Assembly: GCA_022393335.1 (NCBI GenBank)
Contig: JAJEKB010019876.1
Span: 185,080 to 249,079, forward strand
Direction of reading: 5' to 3'
Source of the DNA: Macrotrachela quadricornifera
Lineage: Eukaryota; Rotifera; Eurotatoria; Philodinida; Philodinidae
Length of the DNA: 64,000 nt
The notes under the pieces were generated by a model. It ran no database searches, was not told where the DNA came from, and worked only from the letters and a program-made list of their open reading frames with translations. This document shows positions 37,801 to 48,454 of the stretch, piece by piece. The translations under genes were made by a program, and so were the position numbers. How positions within the stretch are numbered: the stretch's first letter is position 1; each line of letters begins with the position of its first letter.

Positions 37801-40071
37801 GATTAAATTTTACCTAATTCTAATGGAATTTTCAATCTCTAAGGATGTGATCATCATTAGTAACTATTTTGTAGAGCTATATACTTGATACTTACATATA
37901 TTCGATTTAAATAAAGATATTCATTTATACTTTGAGTATGTCATAATGGTCATGTTGTTTTGGCTTTTTGTTATGAATATATACGTAGAGTGATGTATTT
38001 TGTTGTATATGATAACATACTTATCGTTATCTAGTATTCTCAATTTTTATCTATTTGCTATTGTTGTTGTTGAATATAGTAGAGTTATGGGCATCAACGA
38101 TGTCTCATTGCTAATGATGACTGTAATCTTAAAGGTTGAAAATTCCAGTAAAGTAATATAAAATTGAAACTTATATTGCATTTATTATTGTTATTAATCA
38201 AGATTTATTAAACAATGTAGGATTTGATATGTTTTAGACCAAAACCTTTAATCCAATATATTAATTTAAATGAAGAAGATCAAAGAAAAATATATGATGA
38301 ATTTCAGGTTAATTAACTTTTATTTTTACTTGTTAGAAGTAATCTATAACATCTAGGAATTGAAAAATCTTGCTCCAAAATATGATCAAACAACTGAAAA
38401 ATGTACAGATCTATTATTAGATCGGTATCAGAATATTCCATCTCGTGGTCCATGTATGTTAATAATTTTGTTTAGAAAACCTTGATATTTTTCTCTTAAA
38501 AGGGAGGAAAACTGCAGTTTATTTAACTGATAATAATCGCATTCATGATTATATAAATGCAAATAAAATTCGAGTAAAATGAAAATATTCATATGTGATA
38601 TTTAATGAAAGTTTTTTTTAGGGTGTAAATAGTGATCAACAATATATAGCTTGTCAAAGTCCATTAAAGGATACATGCAACGATTTTTGGGATATGATTA
38701 TTCAATATAAAGTGACAAAAATTATAATGTTAAATAAATTTCAAGAACAAACTAATAACGATTCAGTAAGATTTATTTTACTTATAAAACATTTTTATGA
38801 TTGTATGTTTAATAGGATCAATGTTATCCTTATATTCCGATGAATGAGAATCAAACATTATGTTTTGGTAGAATTGAAATAAAAGTAATGAATATTGAAC
38901 ATTATCTTAATAATCAACTTGAAATTCGTCATTTGATTGTTAACGAAGTAAATATTTTTATATAAAATTATTACCTTAACAGAAAAAGATTTTCTAAGAT
39001 TGATAATAAATATAATGTTATTCATTATTTGTTTACTGATTGGTCAGGATTTAATGTTGTTGATCAAAAAAAATTAGTTGATTTAATCCAAATAATTAAT
39101 CAACATTCGAGAAATTCAACGATACCAATGGTTGTTCATTGCAGGTAAAACAAATTTTTATTTTATAAAAATCTGAAGAAAACTAATTTAATTATATGTA
39201 TTACCAACGAGAGAAAACTGGCTAATGAATATAAAAAAGTTCAATAGTCAAAATTGGCTTCAATTTTTTTAATAACTATCATTATAAGAAGTAAAAAGAA
39301 TGTTAAATCAAATTATGAAAGTCCATATGCTAACTATATAGAATGATCTTTTAAACGACTGATTTTGATCTGAAAGAGAAAATATTAATCATTAAATTCC
39401 ACTGTATGATATGCATTTGAGCATTAGATTTTCTAGTGTTTTTTTTTACTTCCACAGTTATTTATCTATCTAATTTAAACATTTTCTTAAACACTTATTA
39501 TTTTATGTAGTTCAGGTACTGGTCGAACAGGGACTTATATCGCAACTGATATAGTTATTCATTTACTTGAACAGTTTAATGATAAATTATCAACAATGAA
39601 ACTTGATATAATGGGTATTGTTAATCAATTAAAACATGATAGAGCATATATGGTACAAACCTCGGTAACATTCATTATTTGATAGGCATACATTTTCATA
39701 TTGCTTATTTTCTAGGAACAATATTTGTTAATACACTATTGTGTAGAAGAATATCTAAGAAGAATGAATCGATTGAATACTAGTAAAATATTTTTATAAA
39801 ATTATTGTTTAAAATTTTTTTTTATCTAGTAACGAGTGAATCAAATATTTATGAAACCATTTCAGAACAATGTCCATCTAAATTTAATGAACATTACAGT
39901 AATTTATTAAAATCTAAACATTCTTCTTATCTCAATTCAGAAGACATTGTTAATTTGAAAAGTATGCAAATAAATCAAATTGCAATTAATAATGAACAAA
40001 CAACAATAGATGATGGAATTTATCATACATATTATTCTATTCAAAATGAAAATGATAATTTTAGTAATTAA
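34897..40071 (+). CDS. Receptor-type tyrosine phosphatase, fibronectin III ectodomain, one PTP domain
   Basis: Type I membrane phosphatase of the R3-like layout. The 5' start is uncertain; ATG 34897 gives a hydrophobic MIFHVSVLNFLIYLS start in frame with the next exons. The ectodomain, in about nine exons, has fibronectin III modules, clearest at 36431-36750 (VPPKPKISTY, RWVSLSWTMDEYG, LLPYRSYELYVQV) and 37190-37410 (LKPNTNYKILVGGC). One transmembrane segment follows (AWVAVFPVLVLVVIVGLIIW, about 37495-37555). The single cytoplasmic PTP domain has YINANKI, the signature HCSSGTGRTG (Cys codon 39140-39142, Arg 39524-39526, split by an intron at 39145-39510) and a Q-loop region MVQTSEQY. The WPD loop instead reads DWSGF (39038-39052), so the general acid Asp is absent and full activity is doubtful. 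The tail has IYETISEQ and a Tyr-rich end. Stop at 40069-40071. Confidence 0.85.
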
Positions 40072-40470
40072 TTACTACTTTTATAATATCTACAAACAGA
40101 CCAATTTCAAAGTTTCAATGATCTTAAAAAGATATAAAACAATGAAATTAATCAAGATAGACTGTATAATCGAAATCATCAAAATTTTATCTAATAAAAG
40201 AAAATATTTTTCTTTCAAATAATTAAATATATTATACATTATTTCATTGCCTGTTGTTTTCTTATCTGAAAGAAAGGGTTATATTGAAGATAATATGCTG
40301 CTGAAAATTAATACTAAATATCAGATACAGTTAAATATAATATAACATATATCATGAAGACGAGTACACTATTACTTGAATATGTGGTGCTCGTCAAGCA
40401 CAAATTAAGATTTACTAGCGGAGGCATCTGATGAAAAGAGAATATGGTTAAAGTTTTGCGCTTTCCATCC
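40072..40470. other. 3' flank of the phosphatase gene and start of the repeat island
   Basis: AT-rich with no gene. At 40268 a TGAAAGAAAGGGTTAT motif appears that recurs at 47154 and in variants further on, marking a dispersed repeat family. Confidence 0.4.
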
Positions 40471-40805
40471 AACTTTTTCTCTTGTACATAACACGTCTTC
40501 TACAAGACTGTTTTCCGCTGTAGATGAGCTTTCTGCAACAGAAATTTTCGCGTCACAGCTGAAACCTCTTCGACTGGACTTTTACCGGCATGCATCAGGC
40601 ATCTTTAACAGGATTGTTCCTGCTATGCGTTAGATATTCACCATTGGACTCTTCTCGTCGTACGTGATATCTCTTCCACAAGACTTTTTTCACCATATCT
40701 GGAATCTCTGTTACAGATCTTACCCCGCTATGCGTGGGGTATCTTTCATAGAGCTTTTCCTGTCGTGCATCAGGCATCTTCAATAAGACTTTTCTCATCG
40801 GGCTC
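40471..40805. repeat. Degenerate 35-bp minisatellite, about 9.5 units
   Basis: Units start at 40471, 40506, 40541 (36 bp), 40577, 40612, 40647, 40682, 40717 and 40752, with a partial unit from 40787. Each follows the plan GACTTTT..C..CATGCRT.AG..ATCTTT.A.A. Individual units differ at many positions, so the array is old. The period is not a multiple of three, so it is not a coding repeat, and an open frame on the minus strand through it is incidental. Confidence 0.85.
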
Positions 40806-40849
40806 ACGTTGACATTCTCACTCACATCCACCTCGGACACAATCACTCT

Positions 40850-41242
40850 CAAAATTGTATTAAACTGCGTCATTCGATTAAAAGGTGAGTAAAATCACGG
40901 TCTCTTACGACTTGGATGAAGTTTCACACACGCCTCCCTTTCTCACCCCCAATCATTCTACCGACTTTCCTTAGCACTCAATGAACTGATACGGATAGTT
41001 CTGTGACGCAATCTCTCATGACGACTAAATACATAGCGAACAGACTCATAAGAATCTCGATCTGTATTGATCGGAATGAAATTTCACCCAGCTTCTTCCG
41101 CGCATCCCGTTTGGTAGTTCCAACCCCACGTCGACTCTCCTCAGGAGCTAAAGTAGTGTAAAAAGTTTTGTGACGCTACCTATCACAGGAACTGAATGTA
41201 TAGCGAACAGACAAACATTCTTCTTTACATATATATAGATAC
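40850..41242 (+). mobile_element. SINE-like elements, copy 3 (possibly two overlapping copies)
   Basis: Contains GGAATGAAATTTCACCCAGC, a degraded GTAGTGTAAAAAGTTTTGTG block, AGCGAACAGACAAACATTC and the tail TTCTTTACATATATATAGAT ending at 41242. An AGCGAACAGACTCATAAG remnant near 41036 suggests an older copy fused upstream. Confidence 0.65.
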
Positions 41243-41469
41243 GTCATCCTTGTGAGTCAAGAAAACGAACAAATACGTTGTTTCTGTAAGTCATAGAAAA
41301 TAAATGCATACACGATAGTTGAGAATCGAGAAAACACTAGTATACATTTTTCTCTTATAACCTATTAGAAAACTTTGATTTTTGCATTTAAACTAAAGAA
41401 TCAATGATATAAAATGATTAATTTTAGAATCATAACAAATTCGCTAAATTTCCAAAAAATTCACGCAAA

Positions 41470-41800
41470 TTTCATTGTGATATGATTTGCATGAAATTTC
41501 ACCCAGACCCCTTCCCTACTTCTGTTAATGGTGACAACACCATCCAAAACTACCTCTGGAACCAAGAAAGCACCGCGGAAAGTTTGGTAATCTAAGCTAT
41601 TACAGCAATATCTGGCTGAGATTTCACCCACACCTCTCACCCTCACCCCACATCACCACACCCCGATGATCATGCCAACCTCCCATTGACCTTACTTGGG
41701 ACCTAGAGAAGTATTGTGGAAAATTTGATAACGCCATCGTTTATCGGAATTGAGTTATAAGCGAAAAGACAGACAAACATTCTTCTTTATATATAGATAA
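41470..41800 (+). mobile_element. SINE-like elements, copy 4 (tandem fragments)
   Basis: Two consecutive TTTCACCCA starts (41503 and 41621) precede one 3' end: GACCTAGAGAAGTATTGTGG, GAATTGAGTTATAAGCGA, then ACAGACAAACATTC and TTCTTTATATATAGATA to 41800. It is very close to copy 2, so these two copies share a recent source. Confidence 0.7.
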
Positions 41801-42083
41801 TAAATTTATTTATTTTTCTATTATAGGTTGACTTAAATATGTAAAGCAGCGGTGGATTTGGTATTCAATGGAATAGATGACTGTGTAGAGGGTAAGAGAA
41901 AGGTTTAATAGGAATTATTATGTACGAAACCTTTAATTTAAATTCAGAATAAAGGTTCAGCACAAAGGATCTACGGTGAACCTTGTTTAGCTGTTTATGA
42001 AATAGGTTTTATACAAAACCTTTATATCTCTTTTTTTGAAAATGGTCTTCTAAGAAACTTGAGTTTTACGAAATCAAAAGCGG

Positions 42084-42285
42084 TATCTTACCGAATCTAA
42101 AAAGGTTCTTCACCTCAATACATGATAAGATCCTTTTTTGGTTTCGTAGAAGATGAGGTTTCGTACCAAAACCTTTATTCCAGTCTTTCGAAAATGGGTT
42201 CGTGTTAAACTTCGTTTTCTACGAAACCAAAAATGGATCTTACCGTGTATTGAGGTGAAGAATCTTTTTAGGTTCGGTAAAGTAT
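42084..42285. repeat. 202-bp inverted repeat (fold-back MITE-like)
   Basis: Arms 42084-42158 and 42212-42285 are reverse complements with about 85 percent identity; shared blocks include TTCTTCACCTCAATACA, TAAGATCC and GGTTTCGTAGAA. The 53-bp spacer is unique. Overlapping open frames on both strands arise from this symmetry and are not genes. Confidence 0.85.
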
Positions 42286-42400
42286 CTGCCCATGTGTTCA
42301 ACTGCGTCGTAGTTTCAGCATTTTCCGCAGTTACGTCGCAACTGCGATAAAAAATCGCATTTGTAACAGAAGACGCCCAGTCAATATCAGCGTTTTCTAA

Positions 42401-42510
42401 ATAAATAAAAAATTAATAAATAAATTTAAATCATTGATAAGTTAATAAAAATTAATAAAAATCAATAATAATTTAATAAAAAATTAATAATTTAATAAAA
42501 TTTAATAATT
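42401..42510. repeat. AT-rich simple repeat (TTAATAAAA type)
   Basis: Degenerate tandem TTAATAAA units. A similar tract occurs at 44120-44260 on the other side of the hAT-type element 42803-44038, so the element inserted within or beside such sequence. Confidence 0.7.
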
Positions 42511-42592
42511 TACATACTATGGGCTATTTAATTTCAGTCTGAATTTATCAAATACAAATAATACTTGATTTCAAATTGAAATGTGAGTCTAG

Positions 42593-42692
42593 GGGGGAAG
42601 GGAGAGGGTGAAGGGGGTGACTGAGGGTGAGGGAAGTGAGTGAGGGTGCGGGTGAGCGAGTGAGGGTGAGGGTGAGGGTAAGCTTGAGGTTT
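42593..42692. repeat. G-rich GAGGGT simple repeat
   Basis: A purine-rich tract of degenerate GAGGGTGAGGGTGAG units on the plus strand. It may form G-quadruplex-like structures. It is not the TGTGGG repeat I recall for bdelloid telomeres and is internal. Confidence 0.75.
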
Positions 42693-42802
42693 TGGAGACT
42701 TTAGATTTTAGTCCCGCCTGTACAGGGGACTAAGGCGGGACTTTGGTGAAATATGCGGGACTAAGGGTTTTAAGTAAGACTGCGTAGTAACAAGCGCGAA
42801 AC

Positions 42803-44038
42803 CAGAGCTGGGCAACTCAACTCAGAAAGGTGTCCAACTCAACTCAATTCACTGAACGAAAAGATCAATTCAATTCAACTCAATTATATGATTTCTGTAG
42901 ATTTTTCCGACTCAATTCAATTCAATTTGCTTTTGTTGAGTTATTCCTCAACTCAATTCTATTCAATTCAAGTAGTTCAAAATTTTTAAGAGTTTAACTC
43001 GTGCACATTGAAAACTACGATTCAATTCAATTCAACTCAATTCGTATAAGCTGGAAATTTTTTTAAAATTCAATTCAACTCATTTCGTATAAGCTGGAAA
43101 ATTTTTTAAAATTCAATTCAACTCAATTCATTCATTGAATTGAACTCAAATCAACTCAGTCTTATTACAAAATTCTATATAAGGAATTTTGTTCTAATTG
43201 ATTCTTATCTGAACGCGTTAAGTGTTTATTATTGTTTATCATTTGAAAAAATGTTTTTTTTTGCGAGAAAGTACAACAGCATAATCAACAACTTTGAACC
43301 TGCCATAAAATAAACCAAGTGATAAATAAGAAGAAAGAAAAGTAACAAAGAAAAAACTGATAAAATTTTATAAAAATAGTGTTTCAAAGCATATCAGTAC
43401 AGCTCCCGATTGCATTTGAGTATCGTTAATTGTTGTAAAGTAGTTATCAGTGTATTGCAAAATGTAGCAGATAAAGCTCATAAACGTACTGAATAGATAG
43501 ATGGAAAATGTAGCAATAGGATTAGGGAATTGCTATAGAAAATAAATATTCAGATATTTGCGTATCTATTGAAACATATATTAAAACAGCCATGTTGATG
43601 CAACAGACTTCCATAACAATAACATGTATTTTGGTAAATCATAATTATGTAGTGACCATTTTGAATTTTATTATACTAATTAATAATACAGCAAAATTTT
43701 GCATTATTTTTCTGAGTTGAGTGGAGTTCAATTCATTAATCTTGAAAAGAATATTTCAACTCAATTCAACTCAACTCAACGAATTCATGAAACCTCCTCC
43801 AATTCGACTCATTGATTGTAACTTTTTTTCACAACTCAATTCAATTCAATTCGAAGACATTTCCAAATTATGCTCGATTCAATTCAATTCAATTCATCAA
43901 TTCAGAACTTTTTTCTTAATTCAATTCAACACAATTCATCAACTCTCAAAAGTATCTTCGATTCAATTCATTTCAACTCAAAAAATGAGTTGAATTGAGT
44001 TGAGTTGATTGTTTTTTGAATTGAGTTGCCAAGCTCTG
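42803..44038. mobile_element. Non-autonomous hAT-type transposon A
   Basis: Terminal inverted repeats CAGAGCTGGGCAACTCAA (left) and CAGAGCTTGGCAACTCAA (right, reverse complement) are flanked by a perfect 8-bp duplication, CGCGAAAC, at 42795-42802 and 44039-44046. The CAG start and 8-bp duplication are hAT hallmarks. The subterminal parts are long arrays of degenerate AACTCAATTCAA units in inverse orientation at the two ends. The 500-bp centre is unique and AT-rich. There is no transposase frame; the open frame at 43721-43993 merely translates the subterminal repeats. Confidence 0.93.
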
Positions 44039-44289
44039 CGCGAAACGTCTGATTCGGAAGGCGTTGCTGTAGTTTTTTCAAATTTAGAATTCAATTTTAA
44101 ATAAAAAAGACCATAGACTCGTAATTTAATAAAATTTAATAACTTAATATAATTTAATAATTTAATAAAATTTAATAATTTAATAATATTTAATGACTTA
44201 ATAGAGATTAATAATCATTAATTAATTGATTCATAATCATTAATTAATTAATAATTCATCATTTAATACACCATGGGATTGATTTCTTT

Positions 44290-44340
44290 TTTAGAAAAAA
44301 AATGATGTATCTTTCTCATTGTAAAAAGTTAAAATGAGAT
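44290..44340. repeat. Left part of dispersed repeat B, interrupted by hAT element
   Basis: ATGATGTATCTTTCTCATTG and the following bases to 44340 match the reverse complement of about 57308-57360. The match resumes after the insertion at 45413, so both parts were one element. Confidence 0.8.
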
Positions 44341-45412
44341 TAGGGATGCACCAGTGACAGTTAATAACTGGTAACTGGGTCCCAGTGTCACTGGGTATTT
44401 ATTCTGGCCGGATACATTTTTAGCTGATCTGTTATGTATAGAATCATCAGTACTTTCTATTGTACTAGGTATCCATCAGTCCAGTTAACTGGGTATGTAT
44501 TTATTTGATCTGTGGCCTATAACATCATCCATCGTCTTCTTTTTATTAGTATATTAAGATTATCTAATTCTAGAATCTTTAATATTTTAAAAGAAACTCA
44601 AATTTAGGTCGAAGGAGGTGTGTCAATTTACAGACTTGACGCCTGAAGCAATTTTTACATAATCTCATTTACGGGTGTACGGCTCACGCTCATCGTGAGC
44701 ATGCTCTATGCACCCTTGGGTCATCACTCACTATACTATAGGGATACCCTTGGGTCCTCAACTGCTGTAGGTCATAAGCGCTCATATGAGCGTAAATTTG
44801 TACATCCCTACCACAAATCCTTCAAAATATCCTCATTGAATGCAGCGTGAAAAATAGGACCTAATGAGTATATTTCGCAACATTCATGGAGTAAAAATAA
44901 CGAGGAAAGCTACTTTTGTTGAAAAATCGCATGTTTTTTTTTCTTTGAAAAAATGAGTTATTTGACATTATTAAGGATTTTACAACTAGTTTTGTAAACT
45001 TTGATCGCAGAAAAAATGGTTAAAAATATTTTTACTATATATAGTTTTGTAGAGCTGCAGGAGCTTTATTAAATCTTGTAAAAATATCAACAGAAAATAT
45101 TGTATTCTATGCTCAAATTACGAGCGTCTCGACTTTTCTATGCAGAAAAAGCATACAATTTCGTAAAATTTTCTAAATTCGCCATTAAAAGTTTCTGACA
45201 ACTCCTACCATTTAGTATCAATAAATTCTATTTTTGACGCACTTTAATTTGGTATTAAGATCGTTATGTATGCTATGCGAAACCATAATGTTACCCGCCT
45301 GGAAAAACATTTTCATAGATCAGTTAAAAATGTATCCGGTCAAAATAAATACCCAGTGACACTGGGACCTAGTTAACTGGGATACCCAATTACTGGGACT
45401 GGTGTATCCTTA
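44341..45412. mobile_element. Non-autonomous hAT-type transposon B, inserted in repeat B
   Basis: Left end TAGGGATGCACCAG and right end (reverse complement) TAAGGATACACCAG begin inverted repeats of about 95 bp (44341-44433 and 45315-45412). These include GTCCCAGTGTCACTGGGTAT in both arms. A perfect 8-bp duplication AATGAGAT flanks the element (44333-44340 and 45413-45420). A paralogous copy of the host sequence at 57286-57360 lacks the insertion and has a single AATGAGCT at the site. Its internal part (about 44830-45260) resembles 46260-46720 of the neighbouring fold-back element. No transposase frame. Confidence 0.93.
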
Positions 45413-45700
45413 AATGAGATAGAATGCTTGTGACAGTTCCTTTTATACCCCCATGCGTCAGTCGAAACTACGACGACTGCGTCGCAGATGCGAACGCAAC
45501 TACGCCGCAGTTATGCGCAACTGCGACGCAGTTGCCAAAAAAGTGGTGACATGAGTTTTTTTTTTAGACTGCATGTAATTGATGTTTTCAATTCTTTGTC
45601 GCACGTGTCTTCCATAACAACTTTATAAGCAGTAAAAGAGAAAAAAAGGTTTGTGTGTCATAATTAAAAAACCATTTTAAAAGAAAGTAGAGAAGAAAAA
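45413..45700. repeat. Right part of dispersed repeat B with GC-rich palindromes
   Basis: Continues the repeat cut by transposon B. It carries palindromic ACTGCGTCGCA / TGCGACGCAGT motifs at 45468-45535. Related sequence occurs at 42296-42360 and, in reverse orientation, at 57090-57300. Confidence 0.7.
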
Positions 45701-45820
45701 AGGTAACCTATTTTTGATTAATTTTTTTTGTCAATGGTGATCTGAAACAACTGAAAGTCACAATATTTATAATATTTTGAACGCTTAGTTTCGCCATCAA
45801 AAGTTACGAAGAAATTTTTC

Positions 45821-46770
45821 TATTAGATCGGAAAATATAGTTTGATAGGGGGGTAACGCTATAATTTCAGATAGAGTAAATAATGAATTTTATATCAAAC
45901 AAAAGCTCGTCAAAAATGGGGTTTATTACAACTAAATAATAACGGTTACGAAAACTTTTTAATATCGAACTTACAAAACTTGCAGAAATTTTATACTTTT
46001 TTTTGCAGTAAAAAAATAAGGTGCCAATAATTTAAAACAAGAATAAAATATTTTTCTGGGATATTTTTACCTGATTCGATAGAGCTCATCAAGCTGTACA
46101 AAACTGTATATAGTAAACTTTTAAACAGGATTCTTGCATTAAAATGTATTGAAAACTGTCTAACGAATACATAAAAGAACTTGCATTTGCTATAATTTTT
46201 TATCGAGAAAAAAGGTGGACGTTTTTATAGTAAATTCGGCTGTTTTCCATTAATATTCTTATGCAAGATGTTTCAAAAATATATTCATTGGATGCAAGGT
46301 CGAAAATTGCAATCGAATGATTATATTTCGAAACATCTGACGGAGTAAAAATAATAAAAAAGCTCATTTTATGGAAAAACCGAGTGTTTTCTCCCAAGGA
46401 AAAAATATGATTTTTTTAAAACGTTTTTTAAGATTTCTCAAATAGTTTTTTGAATTTTTTATTATAAAAAAACCACTCTAAAATTTTTTAATATATATAA
46501 TTTTGTAAAGCTCGACGAGCTCTATTGAATCAGATAAAATTATCCAAGAAAAATATTTTATTTTATTTTTACATTACTGGCACCTTCATTTTTCCGCCGA
46601 AAAAAGTATAAAATTTCTGCAAGTTTTGTAAGTTCGATATTAAAAAGTTTTAATAAACCTCACTTTCATGGGCTTTTATTTAATATAAAATTCATTATTT
46701 ACTCCATTTGAAAATACAGTTACCCCCCCCCCCCCCTTCCCCTTATCAAAATATTTTTTCCAACCTAGTA
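45821..46770. mobile_element. Fold-back element with inverted repeats of about 300 bp
   Basis: The arms 45821-46125 and 46480-46770 are reverse complements, with shared blocks such as GAGTAAATAATGAATTTTAT, AATATCGAACTTACAAAAC and TTGCAGAAATTTTATAC. Ends read TTAGATCGGAAAA (left) and CTAGGTTGGAAAA (right, reverse complement), each next to a TA dinucleotide, compatible with but not proof of a Tc1/mariner-type MITE. A C-run of about 17 lies in the right arm at 46722-46736. Non-coding. Confidence 0.8.
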
Positions 46771-47139
46771 TAAATCCATAGAACATTCTTATAAAGTGAT
46801 GCATTTCTTTATACTCCAGTTTAGACGTAAGTTAGACATGAAATGCGTCTTATACTTTTTAGACACTTGAATTTAGTAAACGTTGATGTTTCTAGACCTT
46901 TCCTATCGTGAAATGTGTTCCATTAGTCATATTTTAACGAGATTATTGTGAGTTCCGTGGAAAATGCGATCCGACAAGAACATTTTTACATGACATACAA
47001 GTTCAGATGTTGTATTTTAAATGAATATGTTTAATTGCAGTACTGTTTAAAATAATACGAAAACTTAGTGTAACTGTGTTAGTATTGCAATTGTTTTTAT
47101 CCAAACAGCTATTATCAAATTTCATATATCTCAAATTAC

Positions 47140-47880
47140 TTTATTCTCTTTTCTGAAAGAAAGGGTTATAGGCTCCGTAAAAACCTTTAAAAAAGTTTGT
47201 GTGTTTGTCCAAGCCAATCAGGAGCGAGCTAGAAGGTCAAAAAAACATTATCGTCATAAATCAAGACTATCCGCATAGCAAATCATCGATATTCATCATC
47301 CTTCGCGTTTTCGCTGGAGCCGATGCAGCCAATCAGCTTTTTTTGAGATTTATGTTTCACCCAATAGGATTTGAGGGGGAGGACAAATCAGCCAATCAGA
47401 TTTCTTTGGTCCGCATTTCTATCTATTACGGTTATTTTTGGTCGGGATTTCGGCCAATAGGTTTTTTGACATTGTGGTTTCAATCAATAGGATTTGAGGG
47501 GGGGGGGACAAATCAGCCAATCAGATTTCTTCGGTCCGCAATTCGGTCCACTAAGGTTATTTTTGGTCCGGATTCTGTCCATCTGTGTTTTCAGGCGCTT
47601 GGGATACAGCCGAGTAAGTTTGATAGATGCGAAATCTGAGTTTGAGTCAGGTGGGAGGCAAACATACCGTTGACGAAAGGATTGAGTAGCAGAAATGAAC
47701 ATAGAGTGAAGCAGTACCGTTATATACATGTACCAAAGAAGAAAAAAAAATATCAAATCAAAAATGTTGGGAGGGGTGATGAACAGGCTGTACGTAAGGG
47801 AGAGAAATGCCATGGGCACAGCCATGACTACTTCAGTGTCACCCTCACCCTCAAGATCAAGAATCCGAATCTGATATCAG
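47140..47880 (+). repeat. Dispersed repeat family A, copy with 113-bp tandem duplication
   Basis: Starts with TTTTCTGAAAGAAAGGGTTA and includes AAGGTCAAAAAAACATTATC, both found in other family A copies. Within it, 47373-47428 and 47486-47547 repeat the block CAATAGGATTTGAGGGG..ACAAATCAGCCAATCAGATTTC at a period of about 113 bp. Open frames on both strands here follow from repeat composition. Confidence 0.65.
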
Positions 47881-48282
47881 TTTAGTATTCGCTCGACTAA
47901 AAGAAGGATCATATGAATAAAAATGAAAAGCAATTGTGGGTTTGTTTGTGGCAGTTGAAGGTCAGTAAGGATCATGTCAGAAAATGCTCTACAGCCAAAA
48001 GAACATGGGTTGGTTGAGAATAGGTAAGATTAGTTAAGGTAATTAAGAGTAGGCGAAAAGTTAAACTCTAACGAGTGTTTCACGACAAAGTTTGATTTTT
48101 GCAGTTTCGTAATAAAAATTGTTTGATTATAAATTTCACAATTTTTCTTACAAAGCCAAAGTTAATTGAGAAGTTTGAAAACTAAAATAGGCGATCATCT
48201 GGATATGTACAGCTAAATAGGGGCGGCTAACCATGAGTGGCATCCTGAAGGGACGCCGACGAACGACTAGCTGCCCTCTGGA

Positions 48283-48426
48283 ATGTTGCTTAAAGGGAGC
48301 TTTCCGGTAGCAATAGAACCTCTACGTCGACAGGATGAATGTGGTGATGAATCAATAAAAGGTGATGATAGTGATGGTATATTTGATGATTTAAATAATA
48401 TAGAGGATTCTGAAATATTTAATTAG
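48283..48426 (+). pseudogene. Short acidic ORF, possible remnant of a transposon protein
   Basis: A 47-codon frame reads MLLKGSFPVAIEPLRRQDEC, then an acidic stretch (GDDSDGIFDDLNNIEDSEIF) and TAG. Its codon use is gene-like, unlike the surrounding repeats. An acidic C-terminal tail resembles those of some transposases, but no domain is left to confirm it. Confidence 0.2.
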
Positions 48427-48454
48427 ATAAATATCATTCTTTTAAAATCAAATT

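Noticed and set aside
40471..40805. CRISPR-like regular spacing of 35-bp units
   Set aside because: There are no alternating conserved repeats and variable spacers; the whole 35-bp unit repeats, in a eukaryotic genome.
42593..42692. Possible telomeric repeat
   Set aside because: The units are degenerate GAGGGT/GAGGGTGA, internal to the contig and without the TGTGGG pattern I associate with bdelloid telomeres.
43721..43993. 90-codon open frame
   Set aside because: It translates AACTCAATTCAA subterminal repeats of hAT element A (repeated QLNSTQLN strings).
47199..47825. Open frames of 146 and 113 codons on opposite strands
   Set aside because: Both run through the 113-bp tandem duplication of a repeat; the proteins show only the repeat's own periodicity.
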